Positions 1 to 64,000 of a stretch of DNA of 64,000 nucleotides are shown piece after piece. Below the pieces are notes generated by a model. That model was not told where the DNA came from and did not search any database. It worked only from the letters and a program-made list of their open reading frames with translations. A program made the translations under genes and the position numbers. This DNA comes from Cliona cf. orientalis (lineage: Eukaryota > Porifera > Demospongiae > Clionaida > Clionaidae): the NCBI GenBank assembly GCA_963930775.1, contig OZ005699.1, forward strand, positions 1,261,501-1,325,500, written 5' to 3'. The first letter of the stretch is position 1. Each line of letters opens with the position of its first letter.

Positions 1-834
1 ATACGTAGAATTATTGTATAAACATGATTACAACTTTGTATGTCGGTAGGTGATACATGTTTAATACTAAAACAAATAGAACAATGGGCTCTTTTGGCAG
101 CTACACGTACATATACACGTAGCTAAATTTGCCAAATAACATAAATGTCATGCAATACATTGTAAAGCCCCGCGGACTTGTGTGAGCATAATCAGGGGTA
201 CATTGTTATGTGTAACTGACTGTCAGGATATATGTACGTTTGTGTATTTGTCTGTTCCAGTAAACGTGACAACTAACCAATTGAAGGACATGGCACCAAC
301 TAAACTAGTCCCCAATTATTGCAAAAGATCAACATTCCTTCAGTAGATCGGTGAGCACCATATAAGGTCATTATGGCCGGCTTTGGCAAATCCACACAAT
401 GCCCGGCCGGCTAAGCTGTATGTATAGCTAGTTAGTAGTCTGTACATATACATAAAGATATTGACTATACATGTAAATAAACATATATTCACAGCTTACA
501 CAGGTAAACACTCGCATAAATGCATGGCACACTCAAGTATACACACAGAGAGAGAGAGACTTTCAAAGCAGAATGGTGTGGAATAACTTTCTAAATCGAT
601 AACAATTTGTCTCCACGTCAAGTTCACACGCTGAGCTGGCCAACATGAAAGAGATGTTTCGGGACAACTGGCACATACCACCAGTTAATACGAAGCCTTT
701 GGCAAGATTTTCAATAAGTTAATAGACAAGTACAAGAGGAATATATACTATAGCTATATTATAGCTCGTACAAATTACTCGACAACCTAACGATCACGTC
801 ACAACTATTACCAAGTATGGAAATAATATTATAT

Positions 835-875
<41 letters not shown>

Positions 876-1045
876 TGGAATTGGAATGGGACTGGGGATG
901 ATTGGAATGTACAAATTGATGGGCGAGGAGTCCACACCCTCCTAGTGTGTACACACAATATTCTACCAATTTGTGGCATAAAAATTTAATTACCATACAC
1001 ACCCCTACGCACACACACACACACACACCAAATCTTCTCCAACAG

Positions 1046-1109
1046 GATAATAGGTACGGCTGCTCTGAAAAACCCTACTATCTATACCCTGACCTCCGCC
1101 CATGGTATG
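1046..1109 (+). CDS. Possible isolated exon with a Cache-like motif
   Basis: A 64-nt open segment lies between a pyrimidine-rich ...CCAACAG acceptor and a GTAGGT donor (an alternative GTATGG donor lies 5 nt earlier). It encodes 21 residues, DNRYGCSEKPYYLYPDLRPW then Y. The YPDLRPWY end resembles the Y-D-P-x-x-R-P-W-Y signature of extracellular dCache domains, as in calcium-channel alpha2-delta and CACHD1-type proteins and bacterial chemoreceptors. I found no flanking exons on the plus strand, so this may be an outlying exon of a gene beyond the left edge, a relic, or chance. Confidence 0.18.
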
Positions 1110-1523
1110 GTAGGTATGCACATTCTTAGCGAGTCACTTAATATGGTCTTGCGTAATACAATTAGCAGACGTCATTGATGGCTTTTATTTTAGGCTAATT
1201 GGCCACTCTTTTGTCACTCAGGCCTGTCGCCTCTGTTTTGGTGTGGCAGTAATCCGATACATGTGGGATACGACACTAGGGGAGGTGTGAACATGAATAA
1301 TGACTGTACAGGCCTAGCCCTAGGGGTTCCCTACACACTAGCCATTTGTAAAGCGTATCTTTCATTTTGGCTATATACTAGTCCCTGGATTGAGTAACTT
1401 GGTCTATTCTTGCCATTGTTTCTTGATCTCTTACAACCTGCCTTTGAGATCAAGTTATATCTATGGGAAATGGCCAAGAGATTTTACACGCTTGGGATAG
1501 TGTTTTACTCCCTATTATCTCTT

Positions 1524-1678
<155 letters not shown>

Positions 1679-2614
1679 TCCCCCACCTCTCTCTCTTTCT
1701 CTTTCTCCCTCCCTCCCTCTCTCTAGAGCTTATGCACTGATTTCACGTACATGTAGCCAATTTTCTGTATTACAGCATTGTCTAGTGGGGCAGCTATACC
1801 AATTATGGCGATTTCCAAAGTCCAACACTCCAACATTCCTGTCCGTCTATAAATAGTAACACAGCTGGCAATACAGGGTGCCCTCCAACCTCCTACACTA
1901 CCATATATGGAAATATGAACCCACAAATAGGCGAGGTTAAGACCAAATTGGACCAAAAATGGGACAGCAGGGTGGAACACAGGAATTAAGAAATCGTTTC
2001 AGCCCACCACTGACCCCCAAATCTAGGGAAAATCATTGAAACAACGAAGATTCTCTGTGAACAACTCAACTATTCTCTAGTTAAAGGGTGCTCACTGAGT
2101 GAGTAGTGTCTGGAGATGAATCAGTAAAGAATTGGAATCCCAGCTTGACTTTTTTCTGGAGTATCATTAGCCCCATGGGCAGCCTCCTATGGTCTATGAC
2201 CTTTCAATTCTTTACTATTCGGTGAACTTGCCGATATTTCAACTAGATGCATGAAAATTGACCAAAGCAAAACATCTTTAGTACAAAACATTCACAATCT
2301 ACATGTACGTTAGCTCAACTCGATCAACAAACATGCATGAATACATCTATACAACTACTACCACACAAAAGCAGCACACCTGTTGTTATTTTGTATAAGG
2401 GTAATTACGGAGGCAATAATAGACACGATAGGTACATGTAGGTAGGGCTGGGTTCCGGCTATGTTATGGTTAGGTTTCCAGGGTCTGTATGGCAGGGTGA
2501 TTGATGTACTATACACACAACATACTAAAGCACACCTGTTGTTATTTTGTACAAGGGTAGTTAGGCAAGAGATACACATATAAAGTGACATCGTTCTCAG
2601 TTGCAATCTGCATG

Positions 2615-2765
2615 AATAAAACGAAGATTCTTCGCGGACAACTTAACTGTTCGGTAAAACTTGCCGACGTTTCGACTAGATGCTCTAGTCATCCTCAGGG
2701 CAAAAGTATGACTAGAGCATCTAGTCGAAACGTCGGCAATTGTCCGCAAAGAATCTTCGTTTTAT
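2615..2765. repeat. Fold-back (palindromic) repeat element
   Basis: The left arm runs from AATAAAACGAAGATTCTTCG and the right arm ends CGAAGAATCTTCGTTTTATT-like. The arms also share CGACGTTTCGACTAGATGC and its complement GCATCTAGTCGAAACGTCG. The centre is a short CTCAGGGCAAAAG loop. A diverged copy of one arm lies at about 2045-2250. It looks like a non-autonomous, hairpin-forming interspersed repeat. The boundaries are those of the inverted repeat; no target-site duplication is evident. Confidence 0.8.
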
Positions 2766-3823
2766 TGATACACATATACATGTACATACTAAGTCAAGCA
2801 TCTCGTGGGGGGAAGGGGCAGGAAATGGGGGTAAGCATTGGTTGAACTTAAAACCAAATCAACATCTGCTCTGACTAGCTGGCTGGGCTGGGGTCAAACC
2901 GTCAACAAAACACAACAAAAAGCACGATGCATACTATTGTAGTAACTACGGTTGGTTTTCATATTCATAGAGTGGGAGAGGGACGGAGGGAGGGAGAGTT
3001 TAACTATGCAGCTTATTTTTTCTTGTAAGTAGGCAATAAACAGAGAGCATAAGATCTCAAAGACTCCCCCCCCCCCCACCCTTTCATCCTTCATCCTAGA
3101 AATCCTATAATTCCACAGATATTTCAACAACCCACTGTATACAAACTCAAGCTACCTACTTATACTTGAATACACTAGCTGTTCTAGCTACCATGATGAT
3201 GAAAGATAGAAAACTTTCCACCCACGCAGCCTTACGAAAGACATGAGAAAACTCAGATCAGAGTGTACTCTCTCATCAGTGCAGTTACTCAACACCCTCA
3301 AAGACGCTAATTAATCAGATTATGTCATCATTACATCACCACCCAATAGCCTATCAGCAACCTACTCTCACTTATTAATAGATACCTAGAAAACCACAAG
3401 GTGGACAATTAACCTTATAGCTAATGGTTGTAGGGCAAGCAAATTAGCTCACCAGAATTATTGATCAGTGAAATCCTGAGAGAAACTGAACTAGGAAATG
3501 GTTGGCATTCTTGAGTGTTGCTTATTTGTACAGAAAAACAGGCAATCTAGGGTGCAATATTAAGCAATCGAACAGACAGGGTCATCCTTCAAACTTAAGC
3601 AATAAGAATACCTGGAAAACACTCAAGGGTACTGGTGAACTCACAAGGTAAGGTTGGTACTCAATTAGGACATATTTATTGAAAACATGAAAGTGCCATT
3701 AACCTAGGATGAACCAGTGGGAAACTAGCAATCTGGTGTTCTCTTGGGGGAAATTATAACTGACTTAAAAAGTAGATATTATAACACTAATGTAGGCATT
3801 TTTTACTATCTCTCCCTCCCTCC

Positions 3824-3828
<5 letters not shown>

Positions 3829-3911
<83 letters not shown>
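3829..3911. repeat. (TC)n microsatellite
   Basis: An uninterrupted TC run of about 80 bp. It is non-coding. Confidence 0.97.
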
Positions 3912-3912
<1 letters not shown>

Positions 3913-4689
3913 ACTCTCTTCAACATCAGTGTTTGTTACTCATTGTTAGCCTTGCTATTGAAACAGGTCTACTCCCTTAATTGACTAACAAATGAGTCGG
4001 CAACTTCACTGCCTCACAAACGACATTCGAGTGAGTAAAACAATAATAACAATGCCAGCAAGAGTATGCGCTATCATTTTTTTCTATTGTGGTACACAAT
4101 GTCATGTGACTAGTCACTGCCTATTGTGATAGTACATGTATACTAGTAAGTTAACACAATTATTGTATAATATTATATCGTAGACACTAGTATGTACTCT
4201 TAACTTGGCATTTTTGGATTTAAACGTGGCAATTACATTGACTATCTAGTTTTATGAGGGAACATAATTATTAAGATCTTGAGGTTCTTGGTTGGGTAAA
4301 TAGAGCATACTGCAATACAGTGATAGCTACAATACGCACCAAGCTTAGCCATAGACCATAACATACGTAGACTACGTACATGTATACCACATTATAATCT
4401 ATGGCCTAATCTTATGCATGCCCACTGTGGGCAAGTATGCCCTGGGGAGTGTGCACTGTTTACCCATCTGCTGAGCTGTGGGACAAGCTCCGCTCCACCA
4501 CTGTTGGCAGACAATTGCCCTCGCTAATTCCTTACACGATCGAACCATACAGTGGGCTCAGACTCTTATTCCACAATACAAGTATAGGTACAGTCGGCTG
4601 AGAATGTTATACCATAATACAAGCATACTTAGACTGAGACTTTTACAGAAGTATACAGTAGGTTGAGACTTTTATACCATAAATCTTAG

Positions 4690-4740
4690 TTAGACACTGT
4701 TTAGGAAGTTTCTGGGAACCGACTAAACAGTAGTGTCTAA
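4690..4740. repeat. Small inverted repeat, TTAGACACTGTTTAG family
   Basis: The 5' TTAGACACTGTTTAG and the 3' CTAAACAGTAGTGTCTAA form a short hairpin. The same terminal word frames the larger palindrome at 36388-36523, so this is probably a minimal or deleted member of the same family. Confidence 0.65.
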
Positions 4741-5965
4741 TAAGTTTAGTAAAACACTGTAATAGCCCGAGGATACAAAGTTGTAGGGGTTCTATCACAT
4801 AATTATAGATACCTGCTAATGACCAATCAGATTGCAGTATTTATTACAACTATGATCTAAGCAAGCATAAGTACGTACATACAGTAATAGTAGTAGGCTG
4901 AGATTTATACGATAAAAGTAACATGCAGTATAGTAGGCTGAGATCTCTATAGCATGGTACAAGATAGATGTTTACAATCACTGGATTTGTAATTTTCGAC
5001 AGATTTGCCCAAAATGCAATTAAAAACCAACCCCTACAGTAAGCTCTTTCAATTGATATTAAATCTCTAATAAAATTATGCTATAGGCTGCAGCATAGCA
5101 AGGAGAGTGTAAGTGTTGTGCTTGAAGTATCAATATTGAAATCTGCACCTTAGTGCGATAATAAGGATTGAAAAATAAAATTAAAGTGTTTATTGGTTTA
5201 ATTAAAAACGGCAAGATTATTAGTTTAACAGGGTATTGCACTTGCTGGTGTATGGTGCTATATCAACAAAAAAACCCTGCTATTTCAAGAAACAAGATTC
5301 ATAGCTCAGAGCATGAATACAAATACACACTACAGCAAAACCTAATACTGTAGGCACTGGGGTCAAAGGCTTGTGGAAAATATCTAAATCAGTCCCAAAT
5401 GTGCTCAGTTTAGCACACAATGCTACTGCTGAATTGAACACATGGTCTACTCTAGCTAGCATGCACCCACCACTCAGCCAATCTATTATATAATACATGT
5501 ACGTAGTACGTGTAACTTCAAATAAAGATTGCACTTCTAAACATGTGCGTTGCATTCCCACGCTGCTGCGCAGTGCTGTCCCATTGTGTGCAGTGAAACA
5601 CAAAACACCATAAGATAGCTACGTAGCTAGCTAGTTACAGTGCACATTCAGTGGCCCTGTATACTGTATCACATGCCATGCCATGCCAAACAAACATTAT
5701 TATTATAAACACACATGCACACACATTACAAGGAATCACAGACAGTTTTATGCACCCAAGGGGTAAGTTTTCGGTAATAGTTTTCAACGTGAATGCGGCT
5801 TTTGAAATAGGATATACAGGTAGCTAGCAATGCAATCAGGTTCCTATACTATTAGCCTCATTCACAGCCATTCTTCTATCCCCTACCATAATAATATCCA
5901 GAAACAAGCCTGCTTTAAGTAATCATGTAGATCTAATATAATTTTTTTAAATAGTATTGGCTCAC

Positions 5966-6292
5966 CACAATCTCCAGAAATCTTCTCTCCATATCCTCCT
6001 TGGACATGGCCTCGAATGCAGAGCCAACGTCCACATAGTCAGAGCCGATGGGCGCCCCACGCGTATCCACCACCTGGTGAACGGTACCCGCGTAAACCGC
6101 GCTACTGCTCCCGTTCGAGTTGCTGTTTGGTCCAGCCGGCCCGGGCCCGGGCCGCTTTGCCGTCTGTACTACTGATATGTGTCCGTTCATGGCGCCACCG
6201 TTGGTAGCGTGTAGGTGACCGTGTCCGCCATGGTGGGATGAATGCGCATGGGGCGCTGCAGTTGCTGTTGGAGAGCTGTCCGTGTTTCCCAT
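5966..6292 (-). CDS. First coding exon of an MGN-starting protein, possibly formin-like (FMNL)
   Basis: The exon starts at ATG 6292 and gives 109 codons before a GTGAGC donor at 5965, phase 0. The rest of the gene must continue leftward past an intron that I cannot bridge. The product begins MGNTDSS, a good N-myristoylation context (Gly2, with Ser at position 6). A low-complexity Ala/His/Gly/Asn/Ser region follows, and the exon ends SKEDMERRFLEIV. Vertebrate FMNL proteins begin MGN, have a variable Pro/Ala segment, and then reach an acidic ...ELEERF... stretch that opens the GTPase-binding/FH3 region. The resemblance is suggestive, but the shared segment is short. Seen: start codon, splice donor, composition. 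Inferred: FMNL identity. Any other myristoylated protein with a disordered head remains possible. Confidence 0.5.
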
Positions 6293-7443
6293 GCTCCAGA
6301 GCTAGGGGGCTACGTATGATGATGGTTCGACTCTTGACGTTTGTTTTGTTGCTGTTTTGTTTTTTCTCGATCTTGTTTGACTCGATCGAAACTTTAGCTA
6401 CTACTGGTATGAAACTGGACTGCACTTCTTTTCCATAATAATGAAACACCAACTGTAAGATTTCGCAATTTTCACACAATTGGATCAGCACAACCATGCG
6501 CATACATGTACATGTACATGCGCGCGTTTTGCTTTGCCCGATGAATATCATTAATTTTCAAGAAACATCCGCTATGTGGTTATTTGCACAGCCTTTGGAT
6601 CGATATCACCAATATCACCAGCATCAATTATTCTCTGCCAAATTGAATTGAAGAGTCCAGTCAGTCTAGCTAGCGCTGTTAGCCAGTACATTACAGATCT
6701 ATATAATTTATATAGAATTCACTTCTCAATCTTCCCTAGCCTCGTACCCGAGGCTAAATCTTCCCCTATCATTGGCATTTTTTCATGCACCTAGCCTTGT
6801 ATATACCCTGCAGGCCCTTTGAGGAGGAGAAAGGGCCTGGCATGGGTATACAAGGCTATTGCTCACCATGCATGCATGCATGACCATAGCAGCTTATTTT
6901 AATATCCCCATGCATCAAAATTAATTAATTATGAAAGAGCACTAATATCCATAACAGTCCATAAAATTGTACAAAAACAAAAGCAGTTTTGCACGAAAAG
7001 TGCCGAGAATGAAAAAAAAAAATCCATACAATAATTGAGAGAGAGAGAGATAATGTTATATTAAACCAAAATAATCTGCACTGTTATGTACATAAATGGC
7101 ATCATGATTCTTTCTACGCTGTGCACTGATGAATAGCATGTAACTATAATTATTATAATATCATGAACATAATGGTGTGTGTATGTGTGATAATATCTAC
7201 TATATATATCTTGATATGTATGTTCTTGAGTGCCATGGGGTGTAGAGTATAAACATAGAAATTAAGCTTCGTGAAAATTTGACAAAAAGAAGTGAAAAAT
7301 TTACAGCAGAAAATTTTAAGAAAGAAACAGCTTCCCACACTGCCCACCACACTAATTGTTCTGTCCCTATTATTACTAGCTGGTTAAAATAGATACAAGG
7401 GGGAAATCCCTTGATTACATCATTAAAACTGGGGGATTCGGGC
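6293..7443. other. Intergenic region between the MGN gene start and the integrin A stop
   Basis: This holds the 5' flank of the minus-strand MGN gene and the 3' flank of integrin A. A 67-bp hairpin lies at 6792-6858. No coding segment is recognised. The strand just upstream of 6292 carries GC-rich, CpG-containing sequence that continues from the exon, compatible with a promoter. Confidence 0.6.
6792..6858. repeat. Intergenic hairpin with AGGCCCTTT/AAAGGGCCT core
   Basis: The left arm TAGCCTTGTATATACCCTGC, then AGGCCCTTT, pairs with the right arm AAAGGGCCT, then GGCATGGGTATACAAGGCTA, across a GAGGAGGAG loop. This is a strong inverted repeat in the only gap between two same-strand genes. It could be a miniature transposon. 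No terminator role is implied for RNA polymerase II. Confidence 0.75.
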
Positions 7444-39170
<31,727 letters not shown>

Positions 39171-39914
39171 CTCGGGTAGTAGATCTATACAGCTGTATCT
39201 CTAAGTCTGGCAATTTGAAACTGTGAACACGAATCGATGAAAGCGAGTCTATACTGTAGAACAGAGATCCCACCGGCCGTTGATCGATCGGCTGTGCTGT
39301 GATGCTATTAGGGTACGTACGTACAGGAACAGGCGGGCAGGTCTTTAGTATCTTGGAATTTGATTCAATATGCATGAATCAGCTATACAATATGCGATTA
39401 TGGGCAGGGTTATGTGCACTTTGTGGTTATTAGGGTCCACGCCCATTAGCCCAGTCTCATTCGATCTCGTTCCGGATTTCCATTCCCAAACCGCGCGCGA
39501 AGGGTGTGTCTTACCTTTTCATCCGACGACCTTTACCTATTTTCGGTGTGGCTTAGTAGATAAAGGTCGTTGGACGAAAGGGCATAGCTACATGCTTGGG
39601 AACGGTAATTAATGGGGACCACGTTCACCAAATCAAAACAAGAATTATTGTAGAATACGTGACTGATCATGAGGATCAAAGGTTATTAGTTACATAGTGT
39701 GGCTGCATAATCAATGGACAAAAGATAGATATTCTGCACCCAAATAATAAAATAAAGACAGGAAAAATGAATGTTTGTATGTGCATAGGGTTTATAATAT
39801 AATAGCTATTAATTTTATACCATGCTTGTAGGTAAATTATAACATTAGTCTTACACACTTGAATCTAAAAAAAAGGAGCAAGTTAATAATTATTAATAAT
39901 AATAATTAAAGGGG
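39171..39914. promoter_or_regulatory. Spacer holding the integrin A promoter and integrin B 3' flank
   Basis: A 744-bp gap between the B stop and the A start. It contains an inverted pair of the recurring motif (CGACGACCTTTACCTA at about 39524 and TAGATAAAGGTCGTTGG at about 39558). The 39171-39320 side is CpG-bearing and probably includes the A promoter and 5' untranslated region. No TATA box stands out. Confidence 0.45.
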
Positions 39915-61329
<21,415 letters not shown>

Positions 61330-61905
61330 GATGATTGATATATGTTTGGCGTTGGTAGCTTCCTCGCCTGGAGGCCCGCGATGGAGGGCGAGAAATAGCC
61401 TTTTAGCAGAATTTAACCAGAGGTCAGTAGAGAGCGTCAAAGCTCGTTGTCTTCTCCAATCTGACACCACCGCCCTCCCAGGCAGGATTTGGACACAGCT
61501 GCTTTGACACACGAACTTCTACTTAAAGTACAAGTTGGCACGATCGTTTGACAAACTGATTGTAGCTCTGCTGGTTCTCGATCCCCTATGCTTCTCCAGC
61601 TCCGGCTAGCTACATTGAGCTCTGCGATTCACACGCGATGAGCACTTCCTGTGTAATTGCACTGTGGGTGGGCGCCGGGGCCGCGCCCATTCACGCGCGC
61701 GATCGATCATACCATATGGCCATGCGCGCGCAGCTCAGATAGCCAGAGTAGCAAATTATATTTGGTAAAGGGTCGATTAAAGCGCGCACGTGGACTCACA
61801 TGGACTTGGATTTTCCTAGCATTGCTAGATCCTATCAAGATCCATATTAAAACTTGTACAGACAACTGAAGACTTCAAGGATCTTCCCTTCTTTGGTAAT
61901 AAATC
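61330..61905. promoter_or_regulatory. Probable bidirectional promoter of integrin B and TEX10
   Basis: A 576-bp gap between divergent start codons. The centre is the most CpG-dense part of this end of the window (GGGCGCCGGGGCCGCGCCCA, CGCGCGCGATCGATC, CATGCGCGCGCAG at about 61670-61735), against an AT-rich background. The recurring TTGGTAAAGGGTCG motif lies at about 61764. No TATA box is obvious. Transcription start sites cannot be read from sequence. Confidence 0.55.
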
Positions 61906-62186
61906 ATGACAAGAAAGAGGCCCAGGAAAGCTGAACCGCCCAAGGACTTTGTCAAAAAGAAACAGAAAGTTGGTAAGGGCAAGAGGGCCCCGGAGAATGC
62001 CACAGATGGCACTTTCAAGAGCCATTCCATTGTCATCCCCAGCCAGCTGGAGCAGCGAACTGACCAGCCTACCACGCACAGGAAACTAACACTACAAGTA
62101 AGCATCTTTCATGTAGCAGTGAGCACTTTCAGCATAGTGCCGCCACCTCCCAATCATCTCTCCCTGTGGGCCCTTTCAGCATAGTA

Positions 62187-62217
<31 letters not shown>

Positions 62218-64000
62218 ATTCTTTTAGTTGTTATACACACTTTTTTGTATATGGTAACCAAAATGATTTGATATGGTCACAAACTCTGCCAAAACTGCAC
62301 CCCCATTAATATGCTTTATATTCTCCTGGGGGAGAACCCTACTTATTTCATTTTTTTTCACCATGCAGGACTTGCTGGGTCAAGTTGGTCACTACAAGGC
62401 TTCAGTGAAGAAAGAAGCGTTGACAGGAATATGCGAACTCCTACAGAGTCACCCGGACCTCTTTGCTCCAAATTTCTCCAAGATTCTTCTTCAGGTGTCC
62501 CCCGCGCTGACCGACAACGTGCCGCAAGTTCGTCACGCGTTCTGCGCTCTCTTGAAGCACTTGCTCAGTGGCACGACACTGGACAATATGCGTCCGTTTG
62601 TACCCGTTGTCGTGGCCCACTTAATTTGCGGTCTGACTCACATCAATGAGGAGATTCAGTTCGATTCCCTGAAAATTTTCGAACTCTTGCTGGCACACTT
62701 TCCGACGCTACTTCTCCCTGATGCTCACAAACTCTTGCCTCTCTTAGTACGACTGATTTCGCGTCAGAAGCAGTTGGCAGAAACGGCTGCTTCTTCTGCT
62801 GGTAAGAATAGCTTACTCGGCACAATTCAAAAACATCAGAGAGGTGGAAGTGGTGGTGCATTTTTGGCCAGCACTCCTCACAGTAGACTGACTGAGTTGG
62901 ATTCGAGATTGAAAATCTTTTCGCAGCTTTGTTCGTTTTTGGAAGTGATCTTACGATCGCCTAGTCAGTCTTTTTCTTCTACTGAGACTGAAGGTCGTAG
63001 TTTAGCACCAATCATCGACGTTGAGAATAGACGTGTCCTTATACCGTCTGAAGATGGTAACGTGACGGAAACTAATGATGCGCTTTGTACCTTTGCTCCT
63101 GGTATTCCCCATGTGGTTGTTCTAAAACATCACGGAATATTACCATCTAACGAAGCATTTCTATCTGATTCCGTGAAAGGGTGTGGCCAGCAAGTACAGG
63201 TGCAAGAAAGCAGTCTCCTTTTTTCAGATTTTCAACAACTCGGAGATTTTGTTGAGCCATCAATTTCGCTTCTCTTGGAAAGCTGGATTGAATGCGACCC
63301 GGCTACTTTTTTCGGTAAAGAAGGAGGTGATCGCTCGAGTGGAAAAAACCAGGTTTTGCCCCTCATGGAGACAATCTTGAACACCATGTGCTTAGTCTTG
63401 AAGCTTGTCCACCAATCGGACCTCAGACGAGCGTTTGAATTTGTCTCCATTGATGTAGCAGACTCGAAACGAACGGATCAACCTCTGATGGTGGAGCTTC
63501 TTCGACAGAAGTACTGGAGCGAGCTCAGTACTCACGTAGTCTCTCACTTTCCCTTCTCTGTCAAATCGCAGGTGTCCCCGAATCATTTGAATCAAATCCT
63601 TTCGATGGACTTCACCCTTTGTTACATCATGCTACTTTTGCACGCTACCCCACCTCCTACTTCTGTTGAGACCCACGCTACGTGTAGCAGTGCACCTCTG
63701 ATGGATATAGATAGTACCAGCGTACAGCACGTAGCAGGTACCATTTGCGAGTTCTTTGTCCAAATTCACGAGAGTGGCAAATTGGTTGATAAATTATCAT
63801 CGGCACAGAATGCCATTCAATCATTGGTGGCGTTCTTGCCCACTTTACTTCGGCTTTGTCAGACGAACATTCTTGAGAGAGATCGACAGAGTAGTATGCT
63901 GGAGAGTGTCTGGGCCGTCTATAAGGCGTGCCACCCTCTCTCTTCTAGTCGACAGTCGCTGGTGAAGTGCTTCAGTGAGCAACTGAAGATCACCCTCGAA
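61906..64000 (+). CDS. TEX10: TEX10 / Ipi1 family protein, 5' part (runs off the right edge)
   Basis: Exon 1 is 61906-62097 (64 codons, donor GTAAGC). Exon 2 starts at 62369 after CACCATGCAG and stays open for 544 codons to the window end, with no stop. The start MTRKRPRKAEPPKDFVKKKQ is a basic, nuclear-type head, as in human TEX10. Exon 2 opens DLLGQVGHYKASVKKEALTG, matching the TEX10/Ipi1 armadillo-like helical region, and continues with helical repeats (NVPQVRHAFCALLKHLL, LICGLTHINEEIQFDSLKIF). TEX10 is a scaffold of the PELP1-TEX10-WDR18-SENP3 (rixosome / yeast Rix1-Ipi1-Ipi3) complex, which acts in 60S ribosome and ITS2 processing in the nucleolus. The first intron carries a C run (62187-62215). 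Identification rests on N-terminal motif order; the C terminus is outside the window. Confidence 0.92.
62187..62215. repeat. Poly-C run in TEX10 intron 1
   Basis: About 28 consecutive C in the only TEX10 intron seen. It is non-coding. Confidence 0.92.

Noticed and set aside
560-690. Minus-strand open stretch reading LSRNISFMLASSACELDVET
   Set aside because: A CAG acceptor-like site and a stop are present, but no family is recognised and nothing links it to the MGN exon.
5280-5603. 107-codon minus-strand ORF
   Set aside because: No domain, no splice-supported neighbour and ordinary base composition. I could not support it as a gene.

Overview
The window looks like a stretch of animal nuclear genome, probably from a sponge (demosponge-like) or another early-branching metazoan. 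It is AT-rich, with many short introns, very many (CT)n/(GA)n tracts, homopolymeric G/C runs and short terminal-inverted-repeat elements. The protein content is metazoan: two integrin alpha subunits, immunoglobulin-domain receptors and the nucleolar protein TEX10. The sponge assignment is inference from gene style. No ribosomal or mitochondrial marker is present to settle it.

Layout, left to right. (1) 1-6.3 kb: repeat-rich DNA ending in the first coding exon (minus strand, 5966-6292) of a gene that runs off the left edge. The exon starts MGN and could be the N terminus of a formin-like (FMNL) protein. (2) 7444-39170, minus: a complete integrin alpha gene (A). It resolves into 30 coding exons whose phases all join and sum to 3549 nt (1182 aa). 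(3) 18.8-30.2 kb, plus strand: three tandem genes for two-Ig-domain, single-pass receptors, all inside one 12.2 kb intron of integrin A and transcribed against it. (4) 39915-61329, minus: a second integrin alpha gene (B), also 30 coding exons, 3456 nt (1151 aa), in tandem with A. (5) 61906 to the right edge, plus: the 5' part of a TEX10/Ipi1 orthologue, divergent from integrin B across a 0.58 kb GC-rich probable bidirectional promoter.

How the genes may work together. The integrins are cell-surface adhesion and signalling receptors without an inserted I domain. Each has FG-GAP blades with Ca-binding loops, a furin-type tetrabasic site, a transmembrane helix and a GFFRR membrane-proximal motif. 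The nested Ig receptors have a signal peptide, a Thr/Pro stalk, a transmembrane helix and a long cytoplasmic tail with tyrosine and proline motifs. Copy 1 has a consensus ITIM. The receptors show tandem duplication, gene conversion, domain-cysteine loss, stalk-length change and paralog-specific transposon insertion, which is the pattern of a fast-evolving recognition family. A role in self/non-self or immune recognition is my inference.

The ORFs made of Ser-Leu or Arg-Glu dipeptides are simple repeats. The long introns (32.0-38.9 kb, 52.4-61.1 kb) hold mostly short non-autonomous repeats.
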